From the NCBI GenBank assembly GCA_007258455.2, contig VDFB02358134.1:215931565-215995564 (forward strand): a stretch of DNA of 64,000 nt, given 5' to 3'. The notes beneath the pieces are model-generated. The model saw only the letters and a program-made list of their open reading frames with translations. It did no database searches and had not been told where the DNA came from. The translations under genes and the position numbers were made by a program. The stretch is from Sequoia sempervirens (Eukaryota > Streptophyta > Pinopsida > Cupressales > Cupressaceae). Shown here piece after piece: positions 1-11,354 of the stretch (position 1 is its first letter; every line of letters begins with the position of its first letter).

Positions 1-3000
1 TCCCAGGGTGTTGTTGAAGACATCAATATTAACTTCTTTGCAAATTTTATTTACCTAGGAATCAATGACCTCATCCAGTTCCTTCTTCCATGTGTACAAG
101 GGTTTCACTTCATAATTAGCCACCTCAATATATGGTAGTGGTGCTAAATCAGTGTGGTTATATTGAGCTATCAACTCTATTATCTTCTGCTCCAATGGGG
201 CTGCATATCCCTGAAACTTCTACTCACTCAACTTGCACACAAATTCATAAAATGGAAGCACTAGAGGGAAATTATCTTCATGCAGGCCATCTCCCACTAA
301 AATTAACTTCAATCTCTCAACTCTTGGGACCCATTTATTCAGGGTTGGTATGGCCAACATCTTATCCTTTTGAGACAACCTCATTGCACGCACCATCAAA
401 GCATAGTTGTCAAGCACACTATTGAGCCTATTATGAATCTTATCATTCAAATGTTTTAAGGTAGTGCATAAAACCTTTGATATGTTCTCATACATTGTAT
501 CTTAAGATTTCTCTAGCAACTTCTTATATACCTCAATTTGTAGAAGTAGTTGATCTCTATCAGATGAACTAGAGCTTGGTCTACTTATTTCTTCCTCTGA
601 AATTTTTTTCTTATCCTTGATTATATGGTAGTATTGCTAGAGCCTAGCTATGAAATGAGTATTGTACAAATGTCATTGGAGAAACTGAAGATGGGTGGCT
701 TGAGCTAGGGTCTCCCCATTCTCTTTCTACTTCCTCTCTTTGTTTATAGAATGCCAATTATGTTTCTAGTGTAGCTACTTTTTACTAGCTGATGTCATAG
801 TCATCTAGGAGTTCTCTGTATTTAACTCTGAGATTATCTCTTTCCAAGGTAAGACCCTCCACAGTTGACTGGGTAAACCTAGAAACATTAACAACCATGT
901 CTACAACTTCCAAAGCTGGAGTATTAGCAACTCTTTTTACAAGTAGTTGTCCACTAAGCTCTAATGGCTCTGCCAGGGCTGGTTTCCTAGATGCTAAAGA
1001 TAATGACCATATCACCAATTTATCCCAATCCTCGCTAAAGGTTGAACCTCAAAGGGAAATTTCTATTTCTTCTTCTATTTGTACAAGAGGCCTTTCAGCC
1101 CTTCTTATAGCATCTAAAACAATAGCATTAGCAATATTCCACTCTAGTAATAGCAACACACCACTCTTCTTTACAAGTTCTCTGCCCTGCTAGGCATTAA
1201 TCCTTTTGAACTTATCTTTCATAATGCTTCTTACATTCACCTAGATGACACTTTCAAGTGATTCAGGGTGCAAGCTCCTTTCAATGGCCACCTTCTCTGC
1301 ATAATCGACAACCTTGGATTTCCACTAGAAATCCTGAAATGTAGAGGTTTCAATGAATGAGTCATCCTCCATAAACTCTTTGTTGGCCTCTACCCTCAAA
1401 TCATCTGCAGTATTCAATTCAAAAATATCAAGCTTCCCTAGTCTGAGGATGCTTTGTCCTAAACTTGAAGCAATTTCTCCTTTGTGAGGAGGCATTCCAA
1501 TTTGCATTTCCTTAGGGGTGAAAAAGATATCATCTTCATCTGTGTCAGAATAATCAACCACTCCTTTTGCTTCAGTTCTTTGCTTCTTTTGAGGTGGCTG
1601 CTCAAGAGGGGAAAAACTTTCAGGAGGTGAATCAAGGTCAATTACACGTAGAGAGGCTTGTGTAGAAGGAGTTGGCACTGCACTCTTGGGAGAGTCTACT
1701 TTTGGTTCTTCAAAGATGATAGGGGCTATTAAGCTCCTTTCCTCACTTGCTACTTTCTTCCTCCTAGAATAAATCCTCAACTATTTGGGTGGTTGATATG
1801 GAGTTCTTTCTTCTAATTTCACTTCAACACTTTCTTCAACCACCATTCCCTTTCCTTTATAAGGAACCTCCCGCTGCTCTCTTAAAACACCAAAAATATT
1901 CTCAAAATTTTCCATGACATACATAGCCCTATTGAAATCACCATGCATATCTAGCAGAGGATCATATTGAAGATTATTCTTCTTCTTAGCTTCCACCATC
2001 TTTCTATAAGTCAAGTATTTGGCTTTTCTTTCATCTTGTTCCTCAAAGTTGAAGAGATTCCTGATGACATCCTCAGGGTAATCAAAAGAATGTACAAAGG
2101 TAACCATTTTCTTATCTGTTTTGAGTTTACTAATGAAGCCTTCAATATCATGATTCCTCAAGTTCACAGTCATCAGTTCATAAGGAGCTAGCAGATGTTC
2201 TAATTCATTCACTGTCCCTTTAGTCACAATGTAATCTACAAATACTGTCCACTCTGGGAAGAATGACCCCTTCCTTCCTGATTTAGGTAGATGTGTTTCT
2301 TGTGCAGCTCCCAACTGCCTCATGATCTCAAGGAAACCTATTCTCAAAGGAATATCTACATGCAAAACATATGGACCCAAGCCACTACCACATATCCTGA
2401 AAATTGTCTTATCATGATACAAAATCAAATCTCCCCAATTATGGCTCAAATTCAAATCTGGGCTTAGCTCCCTAGGTCTCAAGAATTGATGGATTTCCTT
2501 AGGGATCCTAGGTGGTTCATATACCAAGGCCCTCATTATCTCTAATGTAAAATCATTTCTAAACATTACAAAATTGTACCTGTTATCATCTTTATCCAAG
2601 ATATGGGTCCAACACTGAACAGGTAAATCAACATCATCCCTCTTCCTTTCTAATGTAATCTCCTTCTCAAAGGATCTTTGTCCTTTATACATGAACATAT
2701 GCATTAAAAATGAGTACCACCAGAACTTTACCCATTTTTTTCCCTCTTGCAATTCAACTAAGCCTTTATGGATGTGTTCAGCCAGATAAGTTCCATAATC
2801 ATAAACAATACTGTATGGTGGATGTTGCATATGTGTGGCCAGGTAGCTATACTCATTTTTTAATGTGTTAGGTGGATTGGTGTCTACAATTTGGTAAAAT
2901 GAGTATATAGTCTTTCTGAAATAATTGGAAAAATAGCTCATTGGGAAAGGTTCAAGCTCTCTATCATCAATCTTAACCTTCCTCCGTTGTTTCCCAGTTC

Positions 3001-3535
3001 CAACCACTGCAGTATGTAGAGGAAACATTTTTAACCTCATGAATACCTTGGTATTTTTATTCTTTGATCTGATAGTTGCCATATCCAAAGGAAGCATATT
3101 TGAATTCCTTTCATGTAGGTCAAAAATCTTTTCAATTTCTTCCCTGGTTATTTTCGCCATAACCACCCCATCGTATGTTCTGACTGCCCTAGAAATGGGA
3201 TCATATTTTGATGCGATATATTTCAAGAGGTCCAAATCCATGTACACATTAGGGACAACTAGTTTCCCCATATCTAAATTTCATGGGTTACTAAAAGGAG
3301 ACCTGAGGTTTCTATTTCCAAACCAATGTTGAAACATCTTCCATCCCGTGTAGGGTACCTTGGCATCTTTGATGAAGCAAGCTTTATCTATCAAACCCTC
3401 ATTCACAATAGGGCCATGAAACAAGACCCTTCCCTTTGGTTTCTTATTTGTAGACTGGGGTAATAAATTGATCAAATCCTATGAAAGGGTTCTAGACTGG
3501 GTAGAGGAAGAAGCACCTTGAGGTTTGGGAGCCAT
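1..3535 (-). pseudogene. Family A large unidentified coding region, copy 1 (C-terminus cut by window edge)
   Basis: I do not recognise this protein. The start is taken at the ATG at 3535, beginning MAPKPQGASSS. One reading frame then runs down to about 785 with TAG near 3479 and at 1781, 1325 and two further places, and TGA at 3281 and near 1060. After a frame change near 785 it continues past the window edge. The longest clear stretch is 496 codons (1781-3271). Visible parts: a basic/serine N-terminus; a globular, aromatic-rich region of about 500 residues including KYIASKYDPISRAV and YSFLMHMFMYKGQ; a basic linker (YSRRKK, KKQR) followed by an acidic patch (DYSDTDEDD); then a charged, probably helical C-terminal part. 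There is no reverse transcriptase, integrase, protease or zinc knuckle. Long frames with few indels suggest it was coding until recently. It may be a retroelement accessory ORF, which is inference. Confidence 0.6.
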
Positions 3536-4784
3536 GGGCTTGAATTTGCAAGAGCTCTTCTGGAGGAATTTTAACTAGTCAATTTCTTAACTGCAATTTT
3601 TGACTTAGGACAAGGGATAATTTAGGGCAATTTACAGGGCTACGACCTTTTCTTAAAAGCAAAGATTAACCCTAATTTTAAAGAAATGAAAGAAAAATGA
3701 TGAAATGCACTTTTTTTAAAATAAATTAAAATCAAACCCTAACTAAGAAAACTGAAAAGGCATAAAATTGTGTTTGTCATACTTACTGCTTTCAGCCGTC
3801 ACAACCCCCAATTTCTACCAAGATAACTTCTGCAATTCACCTCTGAGCTCTTTGTATTACCTTGGACATGTCTTCAAATCTCACATAAGGAGGAGTTGGC
3901 TGCATACACAAATTTTGAAGGGAATTGAATAATTTTATAGGTCACTTCCGCCATTAATGCCCATTCACGTGAAGCAAAACAATTGCAACGAGCGTACTTT
4001 GCATTTTTTAATACATGTCATTGATCCATGGCTAAGCTTGGCATTTTGAGCGACTCAGATTGAGTCAAACTCATTTGAATTTGCAACACCGCTCCAGTTC
4101 GGACAAACAACCAATAGAAATTCACTGATAGTACTCTTCCCATGTACGAGAGGGCCCCACCCGCTAGTAGCCATAGAGTGCACATGGCAACATCTCACAG
4201 GTCTCACCATTTTTAAAGAACTGACATCTTTCCTCTGCGAGTTAGATTGGAATGACTGTGATCATGTTTCTTTGCTCGCTTAGCACCGTCAATCTCAAAG
4301 TTCTGGGCATTGAGATGGGACATATCGGCCGAGCCCACGTGCACGTGGCATTGTTTCACTAACCCCGCAATGATTAAACTGCATTTGTTTCAAACAGACG
4401 AGCCATTGGGGAAAAATCCAGATTGATTCCCATGATCTCATGATCATCTAACTTGCATGAACATACAACATTTAATCTTAAAAAGGGGCCTTGACTAGGC
4501 TGACGAGATCTTACCCCTCAGGATTTATGACTTAAGCGTAAGTCATTTGTTTGTGAAATATTAAAGGCCAACTTTGGGAATATTTAAGACACCTTGCGAT
4601 CGGGAATGACCAAATAGTTCTAAATGCAGGGGCTGGTAAGAAACGTTGAACAACAACTCAAGAGGTGACTTATGTCACTGGTAACCGGACCAACAAGTCA
4701 ATGCAGAAACAAGACATCTGAGGGAAATATGGAAATTTTGGATGACAAGTTTATTCAAATAAAACCCTAAACCTAGTTTGCACT
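3536..4784. other. Noncoding 5' flank of family A, copy 1
   Basis: No coding potential is seen on either strand. The part at about 3940-4650 is richer in CpG than its surroundings and holds the palindromic G-box at 4335-4348; AAACCCTAA (telo-box-like) lies at 4762-4770. It is upstream of family A on the minus strand, so it could be its promoter or a 5' LTR/UTR. I found no direct repeat of it near the 3' end of family A (32341-33593), so an LTR is not supported. The fragment CAACA at its right edge abuts gypsy gag sequence. Confidence 0.4.
4335..4348. promoter_or_regulatory. Palindromic double G-box upstream of family A
   Basis: CCACGTGCACGTGG is a perfect 14-bp palindrome containing two overlapping CACGTG cores, the binding site of plant bZIP/bHLH factors. 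It lies about 800 bp upstream of the family A start on the minus strand. In copy 2 (38101-38114) one core is mutated to CACATG. Regulatory use is inferred from motif and position only. Confidence 0.35.
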
Positions 4785-6647
4785 CAACATATAATGTTGA
4801 TATTAAGGGAAAAAGACCTCAAAATATCAAGGATTTTTGGGGGTCTAACAAGATGGTAGCTAAGTTAAAGGGTAATTTTTTTCCAAAAGACTATGCTATC
4901 CAAATGTCAAAGAAACTTCAAGATTTAAAGCAAAGAGAGATGGATGTGAAAACCTACACTAATGAATTTTATAAACTGAGCATAAGGGAAGAAAATATGG
5001 TAGATGATGTTGAGAAAGTGGCCAAGTACCTTAGTGGATTGAGATTTAACATCCAAGATGAAATAAGTTTGCATAATCCAAAAAACATTGAAGAAAGCTA
5101 TCACATGGCAATAAGAGAAGAAGAAAAGGTGAAAAAGAGACAAGAAAAGTCAACGAGAGGAAGGAGAAGTACTTCAAGGGGTAGAGGCACATTTTTTTCT
5201 TGAAGAAAAACCAATGAGAGCCAAGGGGATGCACACAAAGGACAAGAACTAGTTGTAGGTTTCAGAGGTGGATTCAGGGGATCAAGAGGCAAATTTGGTG
5301 GTACAAATCCAAAAAAATTTGTAGGAAAGTGTGATAAGTGTGGTGAGTATGGTCATCCTTTTTACAAATGTCCTAAAAATATTAGTTCAACATCTAGTGG
5401 TGGAGAAAGAAAGAATGAAAGAGAGCGCAAATTGTCCGAGAAGATGAGTGTGAAAGTTCAAATTCAAATACTCTACGTGTTGCACCTGAAGTTGGTGAAA
5501 GTTTGATGGTGAGAAGAACTTTGTTTCAAGCATCCAAGGAGAAGGAGATGGCTCAAAGAAGGAAATTTTTCAAGACAACTTGTAATTGTAAAGGTAAGGT
5601 GTGTAAAATTTTGATAGATTCAGGATCTATAGATAATATAGGATCTTGTGAATGATTGATAAGCTATAGTTTGGAAGGATCCCTCTTGAAAATCCATATC
5701 ATGCTTCATGGGTGAGTGATGATCAATCTATTCTTGTTAAAGAGAAAGCACTAGTTGAATTTAAAATTGGTGGATATAGGGATAAAGTGCTTTGTGATAT
5801 CTTACCAATGAGCTGTTGCCATTTACTCCTTGGAAGACCATGGCAATTTGATAGGCACTTAGTCTATGATGGGAGAGCTAATACATATTATATTTCAAGG
5901 ATGGAATTAATTTTATACTAACCCCATTGCAGGAGGGTGGAAAAGAGAAAAACAAGGCATCTAAGGTTATTAATTTTGGTAATAAAGAGGTTGAGGAGTT
6001 TGCAAGAGATAAGCAAGGAGGGAGAAAGACATTTGCAACCACTTCTAGGTCAGGAAATGAGAAGACAATAAATTTGTAGGCTACCACAGTCATAAGAAGC
6101 AATGAAGAAGGTGAGAAAAATGTGATTAAGACTAAGTTTGAGAAAAGCAAGGGTGAAAAGATAGAAAGTGAGTTGAAAAGGAAAGAAGGAATAGAGGTTG
6201 GGACAATATTTTTTCCTATAGCTGCTAAGAAAGTTGTAGGGCAACCAAGTACTGATAGTACAATGGAGAAAAAGTCTGTCAAGATAGAGTTTAGTGAGAA
6301 AGTAAATCTAAACAACAAGTTGCATGGAAAAGAGAAGGAGAGTCAAGAAGAGAATAGTTTCGAATGTGAAGACATAGATAGGAAAGAGGTAGATGAATTC
6401 AAGGTTGGGAAAAGAGTATTTGTAGGTGTTAAAGCAAGAAGAAGGTCAGATAGAAGATAAGGGACAATCAAGAGGTGTTTATCAGGGAATTCAATGCAAA
6501 AGAAGGAAAAGATAGGTGATAATTTGTATGGTTTCATTGATGGTATCAAAAGACAACAGTATATGCTTCAAGAGGAAAGAGGTGTAGAAGACCAGTTGGA
6601 GCAGTTTGCAGTCCATTTCCAAGAGACTTGGAAAGGTTCTAGTTGCA
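4785..6647 (+). pseudogene. gag: Gypsy-B gag-protease fragment lacking RT and integrase, copy 1
   Basis: Begins inside a Ty3/gypsy capsid domain: NKMVAKLKGNFFPKDY, then KVAKYLSGLRFNIQDEISL, both typical of chromovirus gag. An arginine/glycine-rich stretch follows, then a zinc knuckle CDKCGEYGHPFYKC (CX2CX4HX4C, near 5328-5370). The aspartic protease is recognisable from its ILIDSG active site (about 5610) and its LLGRPWQFD C-terminal motif (about 5840). After the protease comes a long lysine/glutamate-rich region to the LTR at 6648, with no reverse transcriptase, RNase H or integrase, so pol has been lost or the element is non-autonomous. The capsid N-terminus is absent. Frames are broken by a TGA after RGTFFS and by frameshifts near 5440, 5640 and 5920. 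Confidence 0.8.
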
Positions 6648-8146
6648 TGGTGCAGGATCACCAATCCACTTTCATTCAAATTTGATCAAGTTTGTTAGTG
6701 TAAGGTTGTTATAGGGTTTGAGGTCATTTGGTGTGTCAACAAGGTCTATAAAATACCATTATCATGTAATTAGGAGTCCATTTGGTTAAATGATGCAATG
6801 TTGTCAAATGGTGCATAAAAATGCAAAATATGTAATATGGGTTTTAGGGTGTCAAGTCTTAGGTTTTGATAAATAAAGTATTTATGGAATATTTAGGGTG
6901 GTATGGATTCATTTTAGTGGTCCTTAGAAGGTTTGGGATTCAAAAGTGCAAAATTGATACAGTTGACAAAACTATCAAAATGTTGTAATGCAAAAATGCA
7001 ACTTTCAGGGAACCCAATGGTCAAGTGGGAATATAGAAGTTGGTTGGTCAGTTTGGAGGGAATTTATTGAGTGGGAAATGTTTAAATACATGTAATTCAT
7101 CGTTGTACATGTTTGTTGAAACATTTTGAAGGAGAATCGATCAAAGAACCCCCTATTTTGCTTTAAATTTTGTGTTTTGTATTCAAATTTGAATTTGTAG
7201 GCTCTTGTATGTGCCCGTACAACATCAACTTGTTCAAAAAACTTTGGAATTGGTTGGAGATCTGTATTATATTTTAATTGGATCCATTTTGAGGGTAGTA
7301 CATTGAATATAAGTTAATATATTGACAAATTCTTATTGACAAGCCTGTAGGAGTAGATTTAGGTTTTGAAGCTTTAAATATGAGTTAAAGCCCATTCTAC
7401 CTACTATGTTTACTATTTATAAGTGGAATGGGAATATGATGTTAGAAATAGGATGGTAGGGTGTTAGATTTGTTCTGTATGAAGAGCTTGGGGTGAGAAG
7501 GTATGACTGTTCTAAGAAATATAGTGAATTTATGTATGAAAATGAAGGGTAACTTGAGAGAGAGTTTGATGAAATGAGGTGTGTAATGTTGATATTTGGT
7601 CTTGTGAGCATAGGAAGACATTTTTAAGAGTGTTGGAGGTAGTTTCAAGGTTGTATGAGTTTTGGAACCATAAGATTGAAAAAACCCCACCCTTTTATGG
7701 TGGAAAATGAGGGTTTTCTGTAGCAACAGTTAGATGAGGGTTTGGAGTCCTAAAAGTTGTTGAAAGAGGCATTTTGTTACCTATCTTAAAGGTCTAGGTG
7801 GTTGTTCAAGATTGGTGGATAATTTCAAGAGTACTTCCTTTGAACAATAGACCTACTTGGTCTACTAGGTCAGTGTTGTCTCAAGGATTTGAGAGAATTG
7901 TTCAAAATGAGTCTATGGTGGTTTTGATATATGTTTTAGTTGGCCTTGATGAATGTTTGAATGTGTCAAGAGCTTAAGTGTTGGAAGACTCTTTGAGAAG
8001 AAAATTTGAAAAAAATGGATTTGCAAACCTACTAGCCGAAGGGTGGTGTTAGTTTGGAAAAGGGCTTTGTAATGGGTTGTGAGAAAAAATATCATTTGAT
8101 CTATCTTGAATTGTGTTGTTTTAGATGAAAGCCACCTATCCCTGCA
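6648..8146 (+). repeat. Gypsy LTR (~1.5 kb), copy 1
   Basis: Homologous to 30246-31744, where the same sequence is followed by an initiator-Met primer-binding site, which identifies it as an LTR of a gypsy element on the plus strand. The 5' end is placed at TGGTGCA and the 3' end at CCTGCA; the homology stops at both places. I judge it several percent different from the 30246 copy. The inner half (about 7400-8090) carries a decayed reading frame described separately. TGCA precedes the left end and also forms the right end, so the exact termini are ambiguous by a few bases. Confidence 0.75.
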
Positions 8147-9954
8147 TTAGATCTACTATCCTAATGCATCCTCACAAGCAATGAAGTTCAATTACAATTT
8201 TAAGGGCTTCAACCCTAAGGAAGCACCAACTCCTTGTTTTAGAAGCTATAACTTCAAGGATACTACAACACCCTACTCTGTGCTCCAACTCAACACAAAC
8301 TAAGGCAGCCATCTCTATAGATTTACAAATTCAAATATGCATAAACTGGTTCTACAAAAATTATATTGCATCAATTTAGTACATGACCTTATTCTCTCTC
8401 TGTCCACTCTAACACACATAATTGTAAACAACTTCAAATGTACATTCTAGATTTTCAAAAACTGATACAGTAACAAACTCCACTCACTAATTGTCATATT
8501 TCTTCACAAAGTTCAACCAATTCATATCTTTGAACTACTATTATATAAAAAAAAATTCCTTCATCAAGAAACAAATTGAATCATGCTGTAACCCTAATTA
8601 AAATTAAAAAATGTACCATTTCATTTTTTGTGAGCTGTTTCTAGGGTTTTACATACTGTTTCATCATCTTCCTATACAATGGATTCCAATTCGAACTATG
8701 TGTTCTTCTTCACCTTAGAACCATCATCTTCATCCAATAGCCAACAAAATCCTTGTTGGATATCTACCTAATAATCTATGCAAGTGATTATATTCGATCA
8801 TCCACTTTCTTGGATCGATATGATTCCTTGTTCGTTTATGTAAGAATCTATACCATTCACTTTACCATTGGATTGATCACATTTATAGTTGTGTTCATTT
8901 ACATAAGAACTCATGGTAACATCAGTGTCTTATTGCACCAAGAGTTTATGCCCTAGTTGTGTCATTTTACATTTGCTAGTCAACTAGGGTTATACATTGA
9001 ATCGCCATAGTCAAAGACATCAATTGATTGAATCATTGATTTGTAACAAGGATGCAAAATCAACGAATGAATGTATACCAAGTTTCCTCATTTTATTTTC
9101 CTTTTGTATCTTTGTCATCAATCAACATTTTTTCATTTACATAGTCGGTTTTTATGTTATCACCATATTACTGTAAAGTTAGACAATGCATACTCATTTC
9201 AATGATGTAGTGACCATCACTTTATTGCAACTTCGATAAGCCTTTATCTTCCATTTTTGCAATGTGAGGAAATATATGCGATGACCATACTCCATCACGC
9301 ATTGCTAAACTACACATTGATTCCAAAGAGGTTTCTATGATACAAAGAGTCTTAGTGATAGTTGTTAGATTATACTTCAACTCATCTCAACCATCAAATC
9401 CACCTAAAACAATGGTGATCACAATTGATCTAGCGTGGATCAATATCCACCAATCCTCGCTTACCTGTGGGTCTTGACAAGACCCCACTGACTTCTCAGT
9501 GGGTTGGTAAGAAACTACCATGTATACACCTTCTGATATCACCAAACGTCATTGTTCCACCAACGCTCAGTCCCACCGTGATTTAATAGCCATTTCTTCC
9601 ATTGACTTCACTCATCGCCAAATTGAAGGGAGTGAAAATGCTGTCACTAGAAACTATTTTTGTCACTTTGATTAGTTTGTATCTCTCCTTATTGTTCCAT
9701 CGAAGGGAGTCCTTCAAGACTCCTACCAAGATACCAGTGTCTCGCCAATTAAACTTAACTCTCTTTCTTCATCACTATTTCGAATAGACATAGAATCAAC
9801 TCACTTCGAAATGTCATGGTCTCTTCGATGAAAGGATAAATTCTTGTTACACCACTTAGGAAATATTACCATCAAAAAACACTTATTTGAGAAACTTTCT
9901 GCAACATTGTATTTCATCTTAGATTCACCTTTGACTTCATGATAAATATTTCAT
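8147..9954. other. AT-rich noncoding stretch, copy 1
   Basis: No credible coding sequence on either strand; the short open frames here match no protein pattern I recognise. The only structure I see is the nested hairpin group at 9460-9511. It ends at the assembly gap. Confidence 0.6.
9460..9511. other. Three-way-junction hairpin group, copy 1
   Basis: An outer 6-bp stem (CTTACC 9460-9465 with GGTAAG 9506-9511) encloses two perfect inner hairpins. The first is GGGTCTTG 9469-9476 with CAAGACCC 9478-9485, the second CCCACTGA 9484-9491 with TCAGTGGG 9496-9503. The inner stems share two bases, so both cannot be fully paired at once. An identical group lies in copy 2. Confidence 0.55.
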
Positions 9955-10054
9955 NNNNNNNNNNNNNNNNNNNNNNNNNNNNNNNNNNNNNNNNNNNNNN
10001 NNNNNNNNNNNNNNNNNNNNNNNNNNNNNNNNNNNNNNNNNNNNNNNNNNNNNN
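9955..10054. other. Assembly gap (100 N)
   Basis: Exactly 100 Ns, the usual placeholder for a gap of unknown length. It separates duplicated copy 1 from the Gypsy-A integrase and hides the right-hand breakpoint of the duplication as well as the 3' end of Gypsy-A. Confidence 0.99.
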
Positions 10055-10781
10055 AAGGTGTCTTTCCTGTACTCCTGTTCACTGAATTATTGTAAGAAAA
10101 CTCTTCTTGTGCAAGGACTAAATCCCAACTTCCCATTTTTTCTCTAGCTAAACATCTCAGCAAATTTCCCAAACTCCTATTTACTACCTCTATCTATCCA
10201 TCAGTCTGTGGGTGAAAAGTAGAACTAAACTTTAGATCTGTCTTCAACTTCTTCCAAAATGTCCTCCAAAAGTAACCAACAAAATTTACATCTCTTTCTG
10301 AAACAATACTCTTAGGTAACCCATGCAATCTGACCACTTCCTTGAAAAACAAATTTGCTACATGTACTACATCCATTTTCTTCTTACAAGGTACAAAATG
10401 TGCCATATTAGAAAATCTATCTACCACCACAAATATAGAATCATTACCTCTTTGTGTCTTCAAAAAACCAAGTATGAAATCCATACTGATATCCTCCCAA
10501 GGTCTCTCTAGAACTGTCAAAGGGTTATTCAATCCAACATTTTGACTACCTCCCTTTGCAACTTGACAAACTCTGCAACTCTGCACAAATTTCCTAACAT
10601 CCTTATAAATCTGTGGCCAAAAGTAATTCTCACTTACCAATGCTACTGTCTTATCAATCCCAAAGTGTCCTGACAATCCTCCACTATGTTTCTCTTTCAC
10701 CAAGTTATCCCTCATTGAACTCTGGGGTATACACAATTGATTCCCTTTGAACAACATATCCTCCTGAATGAAATAATCCAA
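10055..10781 (-). pseudogene. pol: Gypsy-A integrase (C-terminus lost in gap)
   Basis: Ty3/gypsy integrase that would join element cDNA to host DNA. The zinc-binding HHCC domain is visible as KHSGGLSGHFGIDKT followed by SCRVCQ. The catalytic core shows ISMDFI (first Asp), SERDVNF (second Asp) and EVVNRSL (Glu), so the DDE triad residues are present. A TAG in place of Gln interrupts the frame between DG and IEVVNRSL (10191-10193). The C-terminal part, including any chromodomain, is in the gap. It follows RT and a degraded RNase H on the minus strand, the usual gypsy order. Confidence 0.9.
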
Positions 10782-11354
10782 CCACTAACTTCTATCCTCC
10801 AAAGCTGGTTCTTTACAAGCTCTCCAAGGTTCTGCAAAATTTGGGTCTCCTTTATAAAATTTCTTCAATTCATCAAAGCATAATACCTCCACTCTCATCT
10901 TTGTCAGTAAATTCCTTCTCCTACTCAAGGCATCAACAACTCTATTTGACTTTTCCACTCCTGTATTTTAAAACAAAAGTATAACTTTCTGCAAAAATTC
11001 TACCATCTCATATGTATCGGTTCAACTTACCTTAATTTATTCAAATATTGCAGTAACGATAATGCCTTACAACAAAAACCTCTTAAGCTGACAAGTAATG
11101 TCTCCCACTTCTTGAGAGCGAACTATGGCATAAAACTCCACAGTCCTTGCTTCCAGATATCTTCTCCTAGCATCATTCAATTTCTCCAACTTTGAAATAA
11201 GCTATGAAGTCTCCTTCTTGAATTAATCTCTTGCTCAGTGCATTTTCACTTGTCACGGTCTGCCGTCGTTATTGGTATAGTGCAAAATAGCCAAGACAGG
11301 CTGCTCAGTCACCTTCTGCTTTAACAAATCAAAACTTCAATCTGCTCCAAACGT
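10782..11354 (-). pseudogene. pol: Gypsy-A RNase H region, heavily degraded
   Basis: Lies between recognisable RT and integrase of the same element, where RNase H is expected. A short piece after the RT still reads as polymerase connection sequence (SFDLLKQKVTEQPVLA); the rest is broken by stops and frameshifts and I cannot place the catalytic residues. Confidence 0.6.

Larger units (their letters stand above)
1..9954. repeat. Duplicated segment, copy 1 (partner 33768-43718)
   Basis: Nearly identical in direct orientation to 33768-43718, at an offset of 33767 that falls to 33766 and then 33764 through small indels. It begins before the window and ends where the N gap starts, so neither true boundary is visible. 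Divergence is uneven: roughly 1.5% over positions 1 to about 4790 and only a dozen or so differences over 4800-9954. It contains family A (minus), a gypsy gag-protease fragment, an LTR and AT-rich noncoding DNA. It could be a real segmental duplication or an unmerged alternative haplotype placed next to the gap. Confidence 0.95.

Noticed and set aside
4762..4770. Interstitial telomere repeat (AAACCCTAA)
   Set aside because: Only a little over one unit; common by chance and as a plant promoter telo-box.
6644..8146. Solo LTR with TGCA target-site duplication
   Set aside because: TGCA is found at both edges, but it may be part of the LTR termini. Without an empty site it cannot be told from a 3' LTR of the adjacent gag-protease fragment.
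9460..9511. tRNA gene at the hairpin group
   Set aside because: Too short, no T-loop or A/B box consensus, stems do not fit a cloverleaf.
8753..9787. Hydrophobic short open frames (67 and 61 codons) in the AT-rich stretch
   Set aside because: Composition follows base content; no motif, no conserved context other than the recent duplication, which would preserve any frame.
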